NCBI GenBank assembly: GCA_015075635.1 | Contig: JABTUA010000002.1 | Span: 3,104,708 to 3,168,707, forward strand | Source of the DNA: Polyangiaceae bacterium | GTDB taxonomy: Bacteria; Myxococcota_A; Polyangia; Polyangiales; Polyangiaceae | Length of the DNA: 64,000 nucleotides | Direction of reading: 5' to 3' | Part shown: piece by piece, positions 16,552-27,411 of the stretch | Layout of the letters: every line of letters starts with the position of its first letter | How positions within the stretch are numbered: position 1 is the first letter of the stretch | The notes under the pieces: model-generated | Told to the model about the DNA's origin: nothing | The model's database searches: none | Seen by the model: only the letters and a program-made list of their open reading frames with translations | Program-made: the position numbers and the translations under genes

Positions 16552-18042
16552 ATGTCCGATACCGCCCGCCTGCGGCGCGCGCGAGTAGTGCGCATTTACG
16601 ACGCGCTCGACACGACGGTCCTCCTCGGGCCTGACGGCCGCGCGCACCAGCTGCACGCCGAGACGGCCCAGCTGGCGCAGGTGCTGCTGCGCTTTCTCTT
16701 GGAGCCCAGGTCTCGCCGGGAGGTCGTGGAGCATGTGGAAGCCCTCACCGGTGCGACGCTTGGGGAGGACAGCGTCGTCGAGCAGCTGCTGCGCCTGCTC
16801 TTGGACTGCGGTGCGGTCGAGTCGATCGAGCCGAAGGGCGGCGCACCCGCAGCGGCGCCGCTGCGATGCCACGACCGCGTCGTCTTGTGCCTGGCGGGCG
16901 GCGTGGCCGCGATGCACGCGCCGGCGCTGATCGCTCGGCTCCTGGAGCGTGGCTTCGAAGTGCGCGTGGCGGCGACGAAGAACGCGCTTCGGTTCATCAG
17001 CACCTATTCCATCGAGCGCCTCGTACACCATCCGGTGGCCGCGGACATGTACGAAGGCGAGACGCCAGTGCCGCACATCGACCTCGCGACCTGGGCCGAC
17101 GCGGTCTTGGTCTGGCCGGCGACGGGAACCACGTTGTCCCGCCTCGCCACGGGTGACTTCGACTCGCTCGTCTCCGCAATCACGCTCGCGACCTCCGCGC
17201 CGGTCGTCGTTGCGCCGTCGATGAACGCGGGTATGTACGCGCGCCCCGCGGTGCAGCGCAACATCGAGCAGCTGGCGAAGGACGGCATGCACGTCATTCA
17301 CCCTTCGTTCGGCACCGAGGTCGCCGACCCGCCGCTCGACCGCCCGGAGAAGCTCGGTCCAGCGCCACCGGTCGGGGTGGTGGTGCAGATGCTGGAGACC
17401 GCCCTCGCGCTCCACCGCGCAGGGAAGAAGCGTGCCCCGAGGAGCGGCTCGGAGTGGGACGACGTGTACACGTCCGAGCGCCCGGAACGACTTCCCTGGT
17501 ACACCGACGCGATCGATGAAGACTTGCTCGCTGCGTTCGAGCGACTCGCGCCGAGACAGTGCTTCGTGCTGGACATCGGCACCGGCCTCGGGCCGATGGC
17601 CGCGGCGGCGGCGGAGCGCGGGCACCACGTCGTGGCGATCGACGTGTCGCGTCGCGCGCTCGAGGAGGCGCGAAGACGCGCTCCCGAGCTGCCGGTCCTC
17701 TGGCTCGAAGACGACATCACGAACAGCCACCTCCGCCGCCAGTTCGACCTGGCCGTGGACCGTGGCTGCCTGCACCTGCTCGCCCCCGACGCCGCCGCCC
17801 GCTACGCGCGCAACGTCGCCGCCCTGCTGGCGCCGGGCGGATCTTTGCTGCTCAAGACCCACGCGAGCGAAGAAGGCGACCGTCACGGCACCACACCCCA
17901 CACCCGCCAAACGCTGGAGCAGCTCTTCGGAGGCTCGTTCGAGATCGTCGAAGAGCACGCGAGCAGCTTCCCCGGTCCCGGGCAAACGCCTGCGGCCCGC
18001 CTCTTCGTCCTCCGCCGCAAGTCGTCGGACTCTGCGCGCTAG
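16552..18042 (+). CDS. PqqD-like / flavoprotein decarboxylase / SAM methyltransferase fusion
   Basis: A 496-residue three-domain protein. Residues 10-95 look like a PqqD/RRE-type winged helix (ALDTTVLLGPDGR, then helices and LLLDCGAVE). Residues 108-290 are an HFCD flavoprotein (EpiD/Dfp family): VVLCLAGGVAAM phosphate-binding start, catalytic-type His175 in PHIDLATWAD, VWPATGTTLSRLATG, and the PxMNxxM motif PSMNAGMY at 222-229. Residues 320-490 form a class I methyltransferase with VLDIGTGLGP (339-348), VVAIDVS and LLAPGGSLLLKTH. Known HFCD enzymes oxidatively decarboxylate a peptide C-terminal Cys or phosphopantothenoylcysteine; the fused PqqD-like and methyltransferase parts point to a peptide substrate, but no clear precursor peptide with a C-terminal Cys is adjacent. 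It converges with, and overlaps by 4 bp, the glucokinase gene. Confidence 0.75.
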   Translation: MSDTARLRRARVVRIYDALDTTVLLGPDGRAHQLHAETAQLAQVLLRFLLEPRSRREVVEHVEALTGATLGEDSVVEQLLRLLLDCGAVESIEPKGGAPAAAPLRCHDRVVLCLAGGVAAMHAPALIARLLERGFEVRVAATKNALRFISTYSIERLVHHPVAADMYEGETPVPHIDLATWADAVLVWPATGTTLSRLATGDFDSLVSAITLATSAPVVVAPSMNAGMYARPAVQRNIEQLAKDGMHVIHPSFGTEVADPPLDRPEKLGPAPPVGVVVQMLETALALHRAGKKRAPRSGSEWDDVYTSERPERLPWYTDAIDEDLLAAFERLAPRQCFVLDIGTGLGPMAAAAAERGHHVVAIDVSRRALEEARRRAPELPVLWLEDDITNSHLRRQFDLAVDRGCLHLLAPDAAARYARNVAALLAPGGSLLLKTHASEEGDRHGTTPHTRQTLEQLFGGSFEIVEEHASSFPGPGQTPAARLFVLRRKSSDSAR

Positions 18043-18722
18043 AGCCTCGACCAGAGCCGCACCCCGCCGAGCATGGCCGCGTTGCCCGGAGCGAGCTTCA
18101 CGTCCGGCGGGACCTCTTTCAGCCTCTTCGTCTGCCCGCCCCCGAGCACGACGTAGTCGGCTTGTAGCGCTTCGCGGAGGAGCGCCACCACACGGAAGAC
18201 GTGGCGAGCCCACTTCTTCTTGCCGAGGCGCTCGAGGCCGCGGGCGCCGACGTAGTCCTCGTAGCTCTTCCCCTTGCGGTAAGGCAGGTGAGCGATCTCG
18301 AGGGCGTCGAAATCGGTGTCGCTGACCAAGGTCGAGCCGAGCCCCGTCCCCAAGCCCAGGAACAGCATGCGCCCGCCCTCGTGCGCGCCGATGGCCTGCA
18401 GGGCCGCGTCGTTGACGATGCGCACCGGGCGCTCGAACGCGCGCTCGTAGTCCATCGCCACCCAGCCGTCCGCCAGGTTCGCGGGCTCCTTCGCCGGCTG
18501 TCCCTGCTTGACCGAGCCGGGAAAGCCGATGCTCACCACGGAGTACTCCCAGTCCCGGGTCGCTTGCTTCACGTCGGCGACCATCTTCGCTGCCGTCATC
18601 TCGGGCCCCGAAGGCACCTTGATCGGCTGGTCGTGATGGCCAAGCGCGACCTTCACGTTGGTGCCGCCGACGTCGATGACGAGGATGGACTTCGGGTCGC
18701 GGACGTCTTCGGTTCTCTTCAT
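18039..18722 (-). CDS. ROK-family polyphosphate/ATP glucokinase
   Basis: A 227-residue ROK kinase. The phosphate-binding motif VIDVGGTNVKVAL lies at 15-27, followed by SIGFPGSV, the catalytic Asp in IVNDAALQAIG and a glycine-rich LFLGLGTGLGSTL. Length and the order of motifs match the polyphosphate-glucokinase branch, which phosphorylates glucose with polyphosphate or ATP; the C-terminal half (VVLGGGQTKRLKEVP) is the second nucleotide/phosphate loop. The classical ROK zinc-site Cys triplet is absent, as is usual in this branch. It is 50 bp downstream of the glucosidase on the same strand, so glucose released by that enzyme could be phosphorylated at once. Confidence 0.85.
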   Translation of the reverse strand: MKRTEDVRDPKSILVIDVGGTNVKVALGHHDQPIKVPSGPEMTAAKMVADVKQATRDWEYSVVSIGFPGSVKQGQPAKEPANLADGWVAMDYERAFERPVRIVNDAALQAIGAHEGGRMLFLGLGTGLGSTLVSDTDFDALEIAHLPYRKGKSYEDYVGARGLERLGKKKWARHVFRVVALLREALQADYVVLGGGQTKRLKEVPPDVKLAPGNAAMLGGVRLWSRL

Positions 18723-18771
18723 GACGGGCGCCTCGCAGGGTAGCGATCCCCCCGGGTGAGCGGAAGACTCC

Positions 18772-21390
18772 TCACTTCCCGTCCACGCCGATCCCGGCGA
18801 TCAGGCTGGCGACCAGCGCCGTCCAGCCGGTCTGGTGCATCGCGCCGACGCCGCGGCCCGTGTCGCCGTGGAAGTATTCGTGGAACAGCAGGTGGTCCCG
18901 GAAGTGCGGGTCGCGTGCGAGCTCCGGCCGGTGCGACATGAACGGACGGACGCCGGCGCCGTCGGGTAAGAAGATCCGCGTGAGGCGGCGCGCGATCTCG
19001 TCGGCGGCCTCCGCGATCGACACCAGGTTCCCCGAGCCCGTGGGGCACTCGATGCGGAAGTCGTCGCCGTAATAGCGGTGGTACTCGCGCATCGCGTCGA
19101 TGAGCAGGATGTTCACCGGGAACCAGATGGGGCCGCGCCAGTTCGAGTTGCCGCCGAAGAGCCGGCTCCCGGACTCGGCAGGCTCGTAGCGCACCTCGAG
19201 CTCGCTCCGTCCCAGGCTGAATCGATACGGGTTCTCGGCGTGGTACCGGCTGAGGGCGCGGATGCCGTACTCCGAGAGGAACTCGCTCTCGTCGAGCAGG
19301 CGCTTGAACAGGCGCTTCATGCGGCTCCCCCTGAGGAGCGAGAGCAGCCGCTTTTGCCCGCGCCCCGGCTCGTTCCAGCGCGACACCAGCGCCGCGAGAT
19401 CCGGGCGGTGGTCGAGGAACCACTCCAGGCGCTGCTTGAACTCCGGCGCACGCTCGACCTCCTCCGCCTCGAGCACCTCCACCGCGAAGAGCGGCAGGAG
19501 CCCGACCATGGAGCGGATCTTGATCGGGATCACCCGACCGTTCGGCAGGTGCAGCGAGTCGTAGTAGAAGCCGTCTTCCTCGTCCCACAGGCCGTGGCTC
19601 TTGCCGCCGAGCTTGGTCATGGCCTCGGCGATGTGCAGGAAGTGCTCGAAGAACTTGGTCGCGATGTCCTCGTAGGTCGGGTTCTCCCGGGCGAGCTCCA
19701 GCGCGATGCGCATGAGCTGGAGCGAATAGGCCGCGACCCAGGCCGTGCCGTCCGATTGATCGAGGCGGCCGCCGGTGGGAAGGGGCGAGCTGCGGTCGAA
19801 CACGCCGATGTTGTCGAGGCCGAGGAAGCCGCCCTGGAAGATGTTGCGGCCCGCGGCGTCCTTGCGGTTCACCCACCAGGTGAAGTTCAGGAGCAGCTTG
19901 TGGAACACTCGCTCGAGGAACGAGCGGTCGCCTTTGCCCTTCTGCTGCTGCTCGAGCTTGTAGACCTTCCACGCGGCCCAGGCGTGGACCGGAGGGTTGA
20001 CGTCGCCGAACGACCACTCGTACGCCGGCAGCTGCCCGTTCGGATGCATGTACCACTCGCGCGTGAGCATCACGAGCTGCCCCTTCGCGAACTCGATGTC
20101 GACCAGGCCGAACGGGAGGGTGTGGAAAGCCAGGTCCCACGCCGCGTACCAGGGGTACTCCCACTTGTCGGGCATGGAGATGACCTCGCGATTGTGGAGG
20201 TGATCCCAGTCGCTGTTGCGGGACTGCTTCCGCGCTTCCGGCGGCGGCGGCTGCAGCGGGTCGCCGGCGAGCCAACCGCGCACGTCGTAGCGATACGTCT
20301 GCTTCGACCAGATGAGCCCGGCCAGCGCTTGTCGCATCACGCGCCGCTGCTCCGGATCGACGACGTCCTTCGCGAGCTCCGCGTAGAAGGCGTCGGCTTC
20401 GGCGCGGCGGCGTGCGAGCACGACGTCGTCCGGCGAGAGCGTCCCCGCGTCCTCGCGACGCAGGCGAAAACCGAGCTCGACCTTCCCTCCGGCCGGGACC
20501 GTTCGGCGGAGCCAGAAGCAGGCCTTGGTCCCGTGGTCGAGCGCGCTCGTGGCGTCCGGGCGACCGTGGACCACCCGATCGTGGAAGGCGTCCTTGGCAG
20601 AGTGCACGGTCTTGGCGCCCCAGAGCCGGGCCTCGTTCGTGTCGTTGTCGGTGAAGAGCAGCTTGGCGTCGCGTTCGCGAGAGCTCAGGCGAAAGCGGCC
20701 GAGCGCCTCGTGCTGGACGGCGATCTCGTCTCCTTCGCGACCGAGCGAGGGCTTCGCGATGGTCGGGTACCCCCAGCTCCAGACGTTCCTGAACCAGATC
20801 TGCGGGAGCACGTGGATGGGCGCGTCGTCCGGCCCGCGGTTCTCGGCCGTCACCAAGAGGACGATGTCTTCGGGGCCGGCCTTCGCCCACTCCACGAGCA
20901 CGTCGAAGTACCGGCTGTCGTCGAACGCGCCGGTGTCCTCGAGCTCGAGCTCCGGCTCGTGGGCGCCGCGACGCTCCGACACGAGCCGCTCGTAGGGGTA
21001 CGCCGACTGCGGGTACTTGTAGAGGTACTTCAGGTACGAGTGGGTCGGGGTGGCGTCGAGGTAGTAGTAGAATTCCTTCACGTCTTCGCCGTGGTTGCCC
21101 TGACTGTTGGTGAGGCCGAAGAGCCGCTCCTTGAGGATGGGATCCTTCTCGTTCCAGAGCGCGATCGCCAGGCACAAGCGCTGTGCCTCGTCGCTGATCC
21201 CCGCGAGGCCGTCCTCTCCCCAGCGGTACGCCCGGGAGCGCGCGTGCTCGTGGGGGAAATACTCCCAGGCGTTGCCGTCGGCGCTGTAGTCCTCGCGGAC
21301 CGTGCCCCACTGCCGCTCGCTCAGGTAGGGACCGAACAGCCGGTAACGTTCGCCCTCCTCCCTGAGCCGGCGTCGTTCTTCGTCGCTCAT
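18772..21390 (-). CDS. MGH1-like glucosidase (GH63-type)
   Basis: An 872-residue (alpha/alpha)6-barrel glycoside hydrolase. Recognisable blocks are GPYLSERQWGTVREDYS at the N-terminus, WNEKDPILKERLFGL, KEFYYYLDATPTHSYLKYL, WEYPWYAAWDLAFHT (acidic residue in the general-acid region), PAYEWSFGDVNPPVHAW, and near the end NSNWRGPIWFPVN and LLFHEYFHGDTGRGVGA with H-E-Y. This order is that of the bacterial glucosidases related to mannosylglycerate/GH63 enzymes. No signal peptide is present, so it acts in the cytoplasm, probably on a glucoside or alpha-glucan-derived sugar. The longer frame to 21453 would read through the operator; the ATG at 21390 is chosen. Glucokinase follows. Confidence 0.85.
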   Translation of the reverse strand: MSDEERRRLREEGERYRLFGPYLSERQWGTVREDYSADGNAWEYFPHEHARSRAYRWGEDGLAGISDEAQRLCLAIALWNEKDPILKERLFGLTNSQGNHGEDVKEFYYYLDATPTHSYLKYLYKYPQSAYPYERLVSERRGAHEPELELEDTGAFDDSRYFDVLVEWAKAGPEDIVLLVTAENRGPDDAPIHVLPQIWFRNVWSWGYPTIAKPSLGREGDEIAVQHEALGRFRLSSRERDAKLLFTDNDTNEARLWGAKTVHSAKDAFHDRVVHGRPDATSALDHGTKACFWLRRTVPAGGKVELGFRLRREDAGTLSPDDVVLARRRAEADAFYAELAKDVVDPEQRRVMRQALAGLIWSKQTYRYDVRGWLAGDPLQPPPPEARKQSRNSDWDHLHNREVISMPDKWEYPWYAAWDLAFHTLPFGLVDIEFAKGQLVMLTREWYMHPNGQLPAYEWSFGDVNPPVHAWAAWKVYKLEQQQKGKGDRSFLERVFHKLLLNFTWWVNRKDAAGRNIFQGGFLGLDNIGVFDRSSPLPTGGRLDQSDGTAWVAAYSLQLMRIALELARENPTYEDIATKFFEHFLHIAEAMTKLGGKSHGLWDEEDGFYYDSLHLPNGRVIPIKIRSMVGLLPLFAVEVLEAEEVERAPEFKQRLEWFLDHRPDLAALVSRWNEPGRGQKRLLSLLRGSRMKRLFKRLLDESEFLSEYGIRALSRYHAENPYRFSLGRSELEVRYEPAESGSRLFGGNSNWRGPIWFPVNILLIDAMREYHRYYGDDFRIECPTGSGNLVSIAEAADEIARRLTRIFLPDGAGVRPFMSHRPELARDPHFRDHLLFHEYFHGDTGRGVGAMHQTGWTALVASLIAGIGVDGK

Positions 21391-21437
21391 CGTGGTGGGC
21401 TCATTGGTCCCGAAGCTCCGCGGCGGATGCGAGCCCA

Positions 21438-21487
21438 AAATGTTAGTTGACACTTAGTCAACTAACATTTATCTGACAGTCCGTCAG
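21438..21487. promoter_or_regulatory. TetR-type operator and sigma70-like promoter between divergent genes
   Basis: A perfect palindrome occupies 21438-21470: arms AAATGTTAGTTGAC and GTCAACTAACATTT (14 bp each) with a 5-bp spacer. A second, shorter one, CTGAC and GTCAG with a 5-bp spacer, is at 21473-21487. On the plus strand the first palindrome contains a TTGACA box (21447-21452) and, 17 bp later, TATCTG (21470-21475), a good -35/-10 pair for the TetR gene that starts at 21491. The AT-rich palindrome in a GC-rich genome strongly suggests a bound repressor, presumably the TetR protein itself; it also lies 48 bp upstream of the divergent glucosidase start. Confidence 0.85.
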
Positions 21488-21490
21488 CTA

Positions 21491-22093
21491 ATGGCTCGCC
21501 CCTCGGAACCGGAAAAGCGCCTGGAAATGGCCCGCGACGCGGTCGGCGTGCTGGCCCGGCTGGGCCTTGGCACGTCCATGTCCCGGCTGGCCGACGAGCT
21601 CGGGGTCAAGCGGCCGACGCTTCACTATCACTTCCCGACCCGGGGCCACATCGTCGAGACCGCGCTCGAGGAGCTCCTGACCGAGCAGGCGCTCTACGTG
21701 ATGGAGCGCGTGAACCGGCACGAGCACCCCATCGATCGCTTGTTCGCGCAGCTCTGCGCCGTGCACGAGTTTCACCACGGGCGCGAGGAGCGCATCGTGT
21801 TCTTGAGTCAGGCCATCGCCGCCAGCGGCGAGCGCATGAGCGAGATCATCGAGGTGGGCAACCGCGTCTTCGAGTCCCAGAGACGCGCCGCCGTGAAGTT
21901 GCTGGAGGACGGGATGGCCGACGGCAGCGTCGCGCCCTGCGACGCGGAGGCGCTGGTCAGCGTGATCCGCGCCCTGACCGATGGTCTGATGGTGCAGCGC
22001 GTGATGACTGACGTGGACCTCGGCCCCGTGCACGAGTTTCTGTGGACCCACCTGCTCAGCCCCCTCAAGAGAGGACGAAAAGACAGACCATGA
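21491..22093 (+). CDS. TetR/AcrR-family transcriptional regulator
   Basis: A 200-residue regulator. The helix-turn-helix is at about 25-55: SMSRLADELGVKRPTLHYHFPTRG, with the family's characteristic YxHF segment and a following VETALEEL helix. The C-terminal ligand-binding part is helical (RLFAQLCAVHEFHHG, VIRALTDGLMVQRV). It probably represses its own operon and perhaps the divergent glucosidase by binding the palindromes just upstream. The stop TGA overlaps the ATG of the PLP decarboxylase (ATGA), which signals translational coupling. The inducer is unknown. Confidence 0.9.
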   Translation: MARPSEPEKRLEMARDAVGVLARLGLGTSMSRLADELGVKRPTLHYHFPTRGHIVETALEELLTEQALYVMERVNRHEHPIDRLFAQLCAVHEFHHGREERIVFLSQAIAASGERMSEIIEVGNRVFESQRRAAVKLLEDGMADGSVAPCDAEALVSVIRALTDGLMVQRVMTDVDLGPVHEFLWTHLLSPLKRGRKDRP

Positions 22094-23517
22094 CCACTTC
22101 ATTCCCGGAAACAGGCAAGGGTCGCGATGAAGTGCTCGCTGCCCTGACCCAGGCGCGAGCAGAGGACCTCAGGAGCGATGGCCGCGCGTTCGCCTTCGTC
22201 TACGATCCCGGGGAGCATGCCCGCGAAGTGGCCCGCGACGCCTTCGCGGCGTGCATGCCCATCAACGGGCTCGATCCCACGGTGTACCCGTCGGCGCGCA
22301 AGCTGGAGAACGCCGTGGTCAAGGCCTGCCTCGAGCTGATGCACGCCCCGGAAGGAGCTCGGGGCACGGCGACGGCGGGGGGCACGGAGAGCGTGATGCT
22401 GGCGGTCAAGACGGCGCGGGATTTCGCCAGGAAGACCCGGCCCGAGGTGAGGTCGCCGAAGATGCTCCTGCCCGTCACGGCCCACGCCTGCTTCCACAAG
22501 GCTGCCCACTACCTGGGCGTCGAGGTGGTGAGCGTGGACGTGGATCCGGTGACCTTCCGCGCCGACGTGGCGGACGCCGCTCGCAAGATGAGCGCGGACG
22601 TGATCCTGGTGGTGGGCTCCGCGCCCAGCTACGCCCACGGCGTCATCGACGACATCCGCGGCCTGGCGGCGCTGGCGCTCGAGCACGGGACGCTGATGCA
22701 CGTGGACGCCTGCGTGGGCGGCTGCGTGCTGCCCTTCCTGCGGGACACCGGCGTCTCGGGGCCGGACTTCGACTTCTCGGTGGAGGGCGTGACAAGCATC
22801 TCCATGGACCTGCACAAGTACGGCTTCGCCCCCAAGGGCATCAGCATCCTGCTTCAGCGCCGTCGCGAGCTGCGGGACGCGCAGTACTACACCTGCGCCA
22901 CCTGGACGGGTTACTCGATCATCAACTCCACCACCCTCGGCAGCAAGAGCGTGGCGGCCCTGGGCGCGGCGTACGCGCTGATCCAGCACCTGGGCAAGGA
23001 AGGTTACCGCGAGCGCGCGACGCGCATGTGGGACGCGACCAAGCAGCTCGTGGCGCTGGTGGACGCGACCGACGGCCTCGAGATGGTGGGGCGTCCGGAC
23101 ATGAACCTGTTCGCGTTCAAGACGACCGGGGGCGACCTGTTCACGCTGGCCGACCGCCTGACCGCGAAGGGTTGGCACGTGCAGCCGACCTATCAGTTCG
23201 GCCCGTCACCCGCCCACATCCACCTGACGCTGGATCCCGAGAACGCGCGGCGCGCCCAGGAGCTCGGCCGCGACCTGGTCGAGTGCTGCAAGGACTTGCC
23301 GCCCAGCGCGGAGGCCCCCGAGGGCGTGGTCGCGTTCCTCAGCAGCCTGGCCAACGGAGCGGAGGGCGTCGACACCCACGCCATCGTGGAGGAGATGGGG
23401 CTCGGCTCCGGGACGATGCCCAGCGAGTCAGCGCCGCTCCACCGCATCATGAACGCGATGACGCCCGACGCGCGCGAGAAGCTCTTGGTGCTGTTCTTCG
23501 CGGAGCTGTTCTCGTGA
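22090..23517 (+). CDS. PLP-dependent group II decarboxylase/lyase (sphingosine-phosphate-lyase-like)
   Basis: A 475-residue fold-type I PLP enzyme. Key blocks are GTATAGGTESVMLAVK (phosphate-binding Ser/Thr loop), HACFHKAAHYLGVEVV, SAPSYAHGVIDDI, the Asp/Ala pair in HVDACVGGCVLPF and the PLP lysine in SMDLHKYGFAPKGIS. The DxHKYG motif with these neighbours fits the sphingosine-1-phosphate lyase / L-tyrosine decarboxylase group. The substrate could be an amino acid or phosphorylated amine and is not evident. The protein is cytoplasmic. It is translationally coupled at both ends: ATGA overlap with the TetR gene and GTGA overlap with the M81 gene, so the three form an operon. Confidence 0.8.
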   Translation: MTTSFPETGKGRDEVLAALTQARAEDLRSDGRAFAFVYDPGEHAREVARDAFAACMPINGLDPTVYPSARKLENAVVKACLELMHAPEGARGTATAGGTESVMLAVKTARDFARKTRPEVRSPKMLLPVTAHACFHKAAHYLGVEVVSVDVDPVTFRADVADAARKMSADVILVVGSAPSYAHGVIDDIRGLAALALEHGTLMHVDACVGGCVLPFLRDTGVSGPDFDFSVEGVTSISMDLHKYGFAPKGISILLQRRRELRDAQYYTCATWTGYSIINSTTLGSKSVAALGAAYALIQHLGKEGYRERATRMWDATKQLVALVDATDGLEMVGRPDMNLFAFKTTGGDLFTLADRLTAKGWHVQPTYQFGPSPAHIHLTLDPENARRAQELGRDLVECCKDLPPSAEAPEGVVAFLSSLANGAEGVDTHAIVEEMGLGSGTMPSESAPLHRIMNAMTPDAREKLLVLFFAELFS

Positions 23518-25114
23518 TCGGCCGGGTGCTCGGCTTCGCGCGGCGGATGCGCGGCAAGGACGGCGCGCGCCCGCTGCGCATCGCCTACGGTCGGATCTTC
23601 CACGAGGCCTGCGCCGCTTCCCCGCTGCTCACGACGCGGGAGGACTTCGAGCGCCTGCACGCCCTGGAGGCCCAGGAGCTCGCGGCGGTCACGACGCTCT
23701 CGGGCTCGGAGCTCGCCGGCTACATGCCCCACGCGGAGCTCACCGGCTTCGTGCAGGCGGCGCGCGTCGCGGGCAACGTGGAGACCGTTCCCCTGGCCTC
23801 CTACATGGCCGTGCCCAGCGGCCCGTTGACCGGGGAGTGCTTCGCCTGGCTGCTCGATCGCCTGCTGGCGAGGCTCGAGGCGGCGGGCCCGGTGGACGGA
23901 GTCTACCTGGCGCTGCACGGCAGCATGGAGGTGCAGGGCCTGAGCGAGGCGCCGGAGGCGGTGATCTTGCGACGCGTCCGGGAGCGGGTCGGGCCCGATG
24001 CGGCCATCGCCGTCAGCTACGACCTGCACGCGAACCTGAGCGCCGGGTTGCTCGAGCCCGTGGACGTGATGGTCGCTTATCGCACGAACCCGCACTGGGA
24101 CCTGGCGCCCACGGGCTTCCGGGCGGGCACTCGCCTGATCCGAACGCTGCGGCGGGAGATCGCGCCGACGCACGCGTGGCGCAAGCTGCCCATGGTGCTC
24201 GGCGGTGGAACCACCATCGACTTCCTGGCGCCGATGCGCGGCGTGTTCCGTTTCATGAAGCGGCTCGAGCAGCGCCCCGGGGTGGTCTCCGCCAGCCTGT
24301 TCATGGTGCATCCCTTCACTTCCGCTCAGAACCTCGGCTGGGCGGTGCACGTGTGCACGGACGGCGATCCGGCGCTGGCGGAACGTCTGGCCGACGAGCT
24401 GGCCGACCGGGCGTGGGCGGAGAAGGACGTCGCGATGCCTCGCATGCTGGGCGTCGAAGAGGCATTGGAGGCAGTGGCACGCTCGCGTGCTCGCGTGTTC
24501 GGCCCGGTCACGCTGGTGGATGCGGACGACATCGTCGGAGCCGGGGCACCGGGCGGCAGCACCCGCATCGTCCAGGCGCTGGCCGCCCGCGACCGTGGGC
24601 TCACGGCGTTGGTACCGGTGCACGATCCGGCGCTGGTGGACGAGCTGTGGCAGACGCCGCTGGGCACCAAGCAGCGCGTCCTGTTGCGCGGAACGCCGGG
24701 CTACGACCAGCCCGAGGTCGAGCTCTCCGCCACCATCGCCGCCCGACACGAAGGCGAGTTCGGGCGGCGGATCCGCCTGGACGCGGGGTCGCTGCACGTT
24801 TCCATCGGAGACCACTCGCCCCTGCCGATCCATCCGAAGTTCTGGCGCGAGCTCGGGCTGAATCCGAGGAAAGCCGACCTGATGGTCACCAAGAACTTCT
24901 TCCACTACCGGATCTTCCACCTGACCACCTCGTTCGCTCATCTGCCTGTAGAGAGCGAGGGCGCGACGAACTTCCGTCGCCTGCGCGAGCGCGCCTACGC
25001 GGTTCCCATGCACCCGATGGCGGAGTTGTCGGACTGGCGTGAGACCGAGCCCGCGCTGCGCGAGGCGCCGGCCAGGGCCGCCTCGGTCGAGGTCGGAGTG
25101 CTCCGCGCCGGTTG

Positions 25115-25118
<4 letters not shown>
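23514..25118 (+). CDS. M81-family metallopeptidase (MlrC-like)
   Basis: A 534-residue protein with the MlrC N-terminal DUF1485 domain: AYGRIFHEACAAS (HE), DGVYLALHGSM, AVSYDLHANLS (D-x-H-x-N metal ligands) and VAYRTNPHWDLAPTGFRAG. The C-terminal DUF1485/MlrC_C part shows VTLVDADDIVGAGAPGGST, HVSIGDHSPLPIHPKFW and VTKNFFHYRIF. The family includes microcystin-degrading MlrC and many uncharacterised amidohydrolase-like enzymes. The GTG at 23514 overlapping the preceding stop is chosen; ATG at 23547 is an alternative. Coupling to a PLP decarboxylase suggests a shared catabolic route for an unidentified amide or amine. The final codons overlap the convergent katG stop by 4 bp. Confidence 0.8.
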
Positions 25119-27292
<2,174 letters not shown>

Positions 27293-27369
27293 GGCTGCTC
27301 TCCTTGTCGGCGAGGCTCATGCTGGCCGCATCGGGAGATCCGGTCCAGGACTACCTCTCGATGGAAGCG

Positions 27370-27384
27370 ATAGGCTGAGGCTAT
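27370..27384. promoter_or_regulatory. OxyR-like binding site upstream of katG
   Basis: The string ATAG-N7-CTAT sits at 27370-27384 (within CGATAG...CTATCG), exactly the tetranucleotide spacing of an OxyR half operator, 78-92 bp upstream of the katG start. Only one ATAG-N7-CTAT unit is seen, whereas a full OxyR operator has two. A LysR-type activator of peroxide response is therefore a plausible regulator. The 27293-27411 gap also has to contain the end of the RiPP operon; no obvious terminator was seen. Confidence 0.5.
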
Positions 27385-27411
27385 CGAACGCAGTGACCCA
27401 AAAGCCGGATT

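Noticed and set aside
19078..21450. 790-codon open frame on the plus strand
   Set aside because: It is antisense to the glucosidase gene, which has clear family motifs; long antisense frames are expected at this GC content.
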